DNA from: Bacteroidales bacterium
GTDB lineage: Bacteria > Bacteroidota > Bacteroidia > Bacteroidales > VadinHA17
Length of the DNA: 10,036 nt
NCBI GenBank assembly: GCA_003157055.1
Contig: PMIG01000259.1
Span: 1-10,036 of the forward strand
Direction of reading: 5' to 3'
Shown here: positions 7,617-10,036 of the stretch, piece by piece
How positions within the stretch are numbered: position 1 is the stretch's first letter
Layout of the letters: each line of letters begins with the position of its first letter
The notes under the pieces: model-generated
Seen by the model: the letters and a program-made list of their open reading frames with translations, nothing else
What the model was told of the DNA's origin: nothing
The model's database searches: none
Program-made: the position numbers and the translations under genes

Positions 7617-8344
7617 TAATTTCTTCTGAATTTTGCGAACAGGCTCTTTACCTTCATCCTTGGAACACCAATGAATGCTTCGCTGAAAATGCCCCCCGAC
7701 ATTTTGGAGGAACCAAGTTTCCTGTCGGTAAAGATTATTGGAATCTCGATTATCTTGTATCCAAGCTTCCATGCAACGAATTTCATTTCGATCTGAAAGC
7801 CATATCCTTTTGACCGGATATGAACATTTTTTATATCTTCCAGGACTTCTTTCCTATAGCATACAAACCCGGCAGTAGTATCCATAATTTTCATGCCGGT
7901 AATTATCCTCACATATATTGAGGCACAATATGACATTAGTACTCTTGAGAGCGGCCAGTCTACAACATTAACACCGCTGATGTATCTCGAACCGATAGCG
8001 ACATCTGCCCTATGGTCATTGCATGCATTGAAGAGCCTGACCAGATCGCGCGGGTCATGTGAAAAATCGGCATCCATCTCATAAATGAAATCATATCCTT
8101 TATCGAGAGCCCATTTAAAACCTGTAGTATAAGCGGTGCCGAGTCCTAGCTTTCCGGGCCTCTCAACGAGATTGAGATTTGAAAATGACTTTTGGAGTTC
8201 TTTTACTATAGAAGCAGTGCCATCCGGGGAATTATCATCGATGACAAGGATGTCAAAGCTTACATTAAGGGAGAAAATTGCTTTGATTATTGCTTCTATA
8301 TTTTCCCTTTCCTTATATGTTGGTATAATAACTATATTTGACAT
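7616..8344 (-). CDS. GT2 glycosyltransferase, polyprenol-phosphate mannosyltransferase-like
   Basis: A 242-residue family 2 glycosyltransferase of the dolichol/polyprenol-phosphate mannose synthase type, which transfers a sugar (usually mannose from GDP-mannose) to a polyprenyl phosphate at the inner face of the membrane. Motifs: IPTYKERENI (7-16), nucleotide-site VIDDNSPDGT (34-43), the metal-binding DADFSHDP (91-98), GSRY (118-121), DTTAGF (155-160), GYGFQIEM (180-187) and the basic loop FTDRKLGSSKM (205-215). It ends soon after in a lysine- and arginine-rich tail, without the C-terminal membrane segments of larger relatives, so it is the soluble or peripheral form. The lipid-linked sugar would feed protein O-glycosylation or envelope glycans, which I infer from the family. 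The sugar donor cannot be proved by sequence. It begins at an ATG divergent from the next gene and heads a likely operon with pyrC. Confidence 0.88.
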   Translation of the reverse strand: MSNIVIIPTYKERENIEAIIKAIFSLNVSFDILVIDDNSPDGTASIVKELQKSFSNLNLVERPGKLGLGTAYTTGFKWALDKGYDFIYEMDADFSHDPRDLVRLFNACNDHRADVAIGSRYISGVNVVDWPLSRVLMSYCASIYVRIITGMKIMDTTAGFVCYRKEVLEDIKNVHIRSKGYGFQIEMKFVAWKLGYKIIEIPIIFTDRKLGSSKMSGGIFSEAFIGVPRMKVKSLFAKFRRN

Positions 8345-8480
8345 TTCTTTGATATTATTGCGAAAATAAGGAAATTAGATTAATAGATAATAAATCAAAT
8401 ATATTATTTAACGCAGCTGACTGTAATATATTGGAAGACGAAACTGTCGGAATAACTATAATCGCTACAAGATTTTCCTG

Positions 8481-9533
8481 ATGAGGCATAATTCGTTAAA
8501 CATTATAAAGTGGCTGTTGATACCAGCTTTATTAATAATGCTCAGCCATGAGGGATTTTCCCAGCAGTTAACATGGAATGCAGGTCTGTTTTCTTTTTTC
8601 GATAATACTGAGTTTGGCAAATCCAAGGTTAAGATACCTCAGACTATGGCTGGGGTTATGCTCATACCCGAAGCCGGATTAACCTGGGATACAATACATG
8701 AGGTAAACTTTGGTGTAAACCTTATGCATGAGTTTGGCAGTTCAAAGCCTGTAGATAAATTCTATACAACAGCTTATTATTGTTATGACAGCAATCCGTT
8801 CAGGTTTATAATGGGAGCATTTCCCAGAAACATGGCGGTTGAAAAATACCCCAGGCTTTTTTTCCAGGATTCAATATCATATTACCGTCCTAATCTTAAT
8901 GGTCTTTTTGCAGAGTACAGGCAAGGGGATGATTATTTCAATTTTTGGCTTGATTGGACGGGACGTCAGTCGCCTACGGTTCATGAAGCTTTCTTCCTGG
9001 GATTTAGCGGAAGATATGATATTGGAATTTTCAAAATTCAACATTTCGATTATTATTTTCACTATGCGAGTAAAATGAATCCTGTAGTAGACGAAGCCCT
9101 GCATGACAATTTTTTGTCTCTGACCTCTGCAGGCCTCAGCCTTTCTGACAGTTTTTTCCCCGGTAGGCTTGAAGCAAGCGCAGGATGGGTGGCCGGACTG
9201 GAGAGAGCCCGTGCCGACAATACCGGCTGGATCAGGAAGAACGGGCTTCTGGTGGAAGTGCGGGCCGAATATAAGTTTATTGGTCTCTTCAATACATTTT
9301 ACACAGGCAGCGGTCTTATGCAGTTTTATAATGATCATGGCAATGACCTTTACTGGGGAGATCCTGTTTACAGGGCAAGTACATCAGACCGCGCAGACAT
9401 TTATCTTGATTTTATAAGAAGCAGCAAAATCAAGCTGGAGATTACGTATTCGCTTCATTTACTTGAGGGAAGAATTTATAATGAGCAGATGTTAAAGTTA
9501 AAGGTGAATCTTGATGGAAGAGTAAAAAAGTAA
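8481..9533 (+). CDS. Secreted, probable outer-membrane beta-rich protein of unknown function
   Basis: Family not recognised. The 350-residue protein starts with an export signal: positive residues (MRHNSLNIIK), a hydrophobic core (WLLIPALLIML) and a likely cleavage near GFSQ-Q (residues 25-29). There is no lipobox cysteine. The mature part has alternating aromatic and polar strands (for example YYCYDSNPFRFIMGAF, HFDYYFHYASKM, LLVEVRAEYKFIGLF), many Tyr and Phe, no further membrane helix, and ends in short strand-like segments; this suits a beta-barrel or beta-sandwich in the outer membrane. The last residues (LDGRVKK) lack the terminal aromatic typical of classic porins, so the barrel call is uncertain. 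It stands alone: divergent from the glycosyltransferase across 136 AT-rich bases in which I saw no clear promoter, and followed by the tRNA promoter. A link to glycan export is conceivable but rests on position alone. Confidence 0.8.
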   Translation: MRHNSLNIIKWLLIPALLIMLSHEGFSQQLTWNAGLFSFFDNTEFGKSKVKIPQTMAGVMLIPEAGLTWDTIHEVNFGVNLMHEFGSSKPVDKFYTTAYYCYDSNPFRFIMGAFPRNMAVEKYPRLFFQDSISYYRPNLNGLFAEYRQGDDYFNFWLDWTGRQSPTVHEAFFLGFSGRYDIGIFKIQHFDYYFHYASKMNPVVDEALHDNFLSLTSAGLSLSDSFFPGRLEASAGWVAGLERARADNTGWIRKNGLLVEVRAEYKFIGLFNTFYTGSGLMQFYNDHGNDLYWGDPVYRASTSDRADIYLDFIRSSKIKLEITYSLHLLEGRIYNEQMLKLKVNLDGRVKK

Positions 9534-9585
9534 TCAAACCATGCAGGATATCATGTAATTGATCATGTAAATTAAAGTACTTCGA

Positions 9586-9643
9586 AATAATTTATTTTTT
9601 TTTGCATCTTTTCTTGTTGAGAAAAAATCAATTTATATCTTTG
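9586..9643 (+). promoter_or_regulatory. Strong rRNA/tRNA-type Bacteroidota promoter
   Basis: CTTG (9613-9616), exactly 19 bases, then TATCTTTG (9636-9643) match the Bacteroidota consensus TTTG-N19-TAnnTTTG, with a perfect -7 box and three of four bases at -33. An AT tract with a run of nine T (about 9586-9602) lies upstream and could act as an UP-type element. Transcription should start near 9650. This is the best promoter in the window and has the form seen before rRNA operons in the phylum. It drives the tRNAs about 200 bases downstream. Confidence 0.8.
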
Positions 9644-9648
9644 CACCC

Positions 9649-9713
9649 GCTTTAAGACGAAAAATTGTTTGATGAGATTATAAAGAGAGTACTAAACTGG
9701 ATGTCTTAAAAGC
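9649..9713 (+). other. Long-range stem at the start of the tRNA transcript
   Basis: GCTTTAAGAC (9649-9658) can pair with GTCTTAAAAGC (9703-9713), giving ten base pairs with one bulged A and enclosing 44 bases. The left strand begins at the predicted transcription start. It could protect the nascent transcript or present a double-stranded cleavage site of the sort used in pre-rRNA or pre-tRNA maturation; the role is inferred. Confidence 0.45.
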
Positions 9714-9719
9714 AAAAAG

Positions 9720-9735
9720 AAAAGTTCTTTGATTA
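9720..9735 (+). promoter_or_regulatory. rRNA-leader-like box (AAAAGTTCTTTGATTA)
   Basis: AAAAGTTCTTTGA closely resembles the sequence that I recall preceding 16S genes, and occurring in the 16S-23S spacer, in many Bacteroidota, where it is thought to take part in antitermination or processing. Here it lies about 110 bases before tRNA-Ile, with no 16S gene following. The comparison is from memory and should be aligned against real leaders. Confidence 0.45.
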
Positions 9736-9767
9736 TAATGAGTCCAAAGTTCAAGGTTTATTGTTCA

Positions 9768-9839
9768 AAACCTGGAACCCCGCCGGAATAGATTTGGATG
9801 TTCAGTCGGGAGGGCTGAAACCTGGAACCTGGAACCTGA
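9768..9839 (+). repeat. CCTGGAA repeats in the tRNA leader
   Basis: The 12-mer AAACCTGGAACC occurs at 9768-9779 and again at 9818-9829, enclosing 38 bases. The second copy continues as a 7-bp tandem (CCTGGAA, CCTGGAA, CCTGA; 9821-9839). Just before the first copy is related sequence, GTTCAAGGTT (9750-9759). Together with the promoter, stem and box these explain the 313-base stretch without a gene (9534-9846); 9534-9585 shows only AT-rich sequence. Short CCTGGAA/GGTTCAA arrays of this sort are frequent between genes in Bacteroidota assemblies, as I recall. Confidence 0.7.
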
Positions 9840-9846
9840 AAAAAAT

Positions 9847-9920
9847 AGTCCCGTAGCTCAGTTGGTTAGAGCGCTACACTGATAATGTAGAGGTCCCCGG
9901 TTCAACTCCGGGCGGGACTA
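9847..9920 (+). tRNA. tRNA-Ile (anticodon GAU)
   Basis: A complete 74-base cloverleaf. Acceptor stem AGTCCCG (9847-9853) pairs perfectly with CGGGACT (9913-9919). U8 and A9 are followed by the D arm GCTC. The anticodon stem CTACA/TGTAG encloses the loop CTGATAA with anticodon GAT. The T arm is CCCGG-TTCAACT-CCGGG, and the discriminator is A9920. CAG follows, so the CCA tail is not encoded and must be added by the CCA-adding enzyme. The first acceptor pair is A-U, where G-C is commoner in this tRNA. It decodes AUC and AUU. Confidence 0.97.
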
Positions 9921-9924
9921 CAGC

Positions 9925-9976
9925 GACCTCTGAAGCCTTGGCGAAGGAGGTCTTATCCAAAGAAGCTTTATAGCTT
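9925..9976 (+). other. Two hairpins in the tRNA-Ile to tRNA-Ala spacer
   Basis: GACCTC (9925-9930) pairs with GAGGTC (9947-9952) as a perfect six-base stem, and AAGCT (9963-9967) pairs with AGCTT (9972-9976) around TTAT. They lie in the 94-base spacer between the two tRNAs and could guide cutting of the joint precursor. A spacer of this length is longer than the few dozen bases often seen between this pair. The processing role is inferred from position. Confidence 0.4.
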
Positions 9977-10014
9977 AAGAAGAATTGGCCTTTGCTAAGC
10001 TTCGGCGGACAACG

Positions 10015-10036
10015 GGGGAATTAGCTCAGTTGGCCA
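10015..10036 (+). tRNA. tRNA, probably tRNA-Ala(UGC), 5' part only
   Basis: The last 22 bases, GGGGAATTAGCTCAGTTGGC plus CA, have the acceptor strand (GGGGAAT), U8-A9, and D arm GCTC with AGTTGG of a tRNA. This start is the typical one for bacterial tRNA-Ala(UGC), and Ala normally follows Ile in this pair. The anticodon lies beyond the window, so the identity is inferred. Window position 10036 cuts it in the D loop. Confidence 0.8.

Noticed and set aside
8387..8407. AT-only hairpin (ATAATA/TATTAT) in the divergent gap
   Set aside because: Six A-T pairs in a very AT-rich stretch are expected by chance and too weak to call an operator or terminator.
8877..9338. 153-codon open frame on the minus strand
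   Set aside because: Antisense to the exported protein, with no motif, promoter or start context; the plus-strand frame has a signal peptide and full-length coding character.
9534..9846. Hidden 16S rRNA fragment before tRNA-Ile
   Set aside because: No conserved 16S segment, such as the GGATCACCTCCTT 3' end, could be found; only leader-like and repeat sequence is present.
1..10036. Defence system, prophage, integrative element or biosynthetic cluster
   Set aside because: All genes are housekeeping or transport families with ordinary spacing; no integrase, transposase, nuclease, toxin or assembly-line enzyme is encoded. The tRNAs at the right edge could be integration targets, but no attachment repeat or integrase is visible.

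Overview
This window looks like chromosomal DNA of a member of the Bacteroidota, probably order Bacteroidales. The reasons are moderate-to-low GC, start codons without Shine-Dalgarno sequences, one textbook Bacteroidota promoter (TTG, 19 bases, TATCTTTG) near the right end, large two-module FtsX-type permeases typical of the phylum, and a dihydroorotase of the Bacteroidota subtype. Every gene belongs to a recognisable family except one predicted outer-membrane protein. I found no defence system, phage, insertion sequence or CRISPR array.

Layout, left to right. (1) 1-3556 (+): two tandem paralogous FtsX/MacB-type ABC permeases, the first cut by the window edge. Each is followed by a C-rich hairpin. 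Just after the second, a short in-frame relic reading IEALRYE suggests that a third paralogue once stood here. (2) 3706-4719 (-): class I fructose-1,6-bisphosphatase (gluconeogenesis), divergent from (3) 4816-6072 (+): aspartate kinase, the entry step to Lys/Thr/Met and diaminopimelate. (4) 6077-6176: an imperfect interspersed-type inverted repeat filling the gap between convergent lysC and pyrC. (5) 8344-6185 (-): a probable two-gene unit, a GT2 polyprenol-phosphate mannosyltransferase-like enzyme followed by dihydroorotase (pyrC). They are separated by an 87-base gap holding an 8-bp tandem repeat and a small perfect hairpin. (6) 8481-9533 (+): a secreted, probably outer-membrane, beta-rich protein of unknown function. 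(7) 9586-10036 (+): a strong rRNA-type promoter, a structured leader of about 200 nt carrying an rRNA-leader-like box and CCTGGAA repeats, then tRNA-Ile(GAU) and the start of a second tRNA that is almost certainly tRNA-Ala.

The metabolic genes are ordinary housekeeping functions (sugar phosphate, amino acid, pyrimidine and glycan-precursor metabolism) and form no single pathway. The most unusual part is the right end. The tRNA-Ile/tRNA-Ala pair normally lies between 16S and 23S rRNA, but here it follows an rRNA-style promoter and leader directly, with no 16S gene between. This is either a stand-alone tRNA operon, an rRNA operon that lost its 16S gene, or an assembly junction. The sequence past the right edge would decide.
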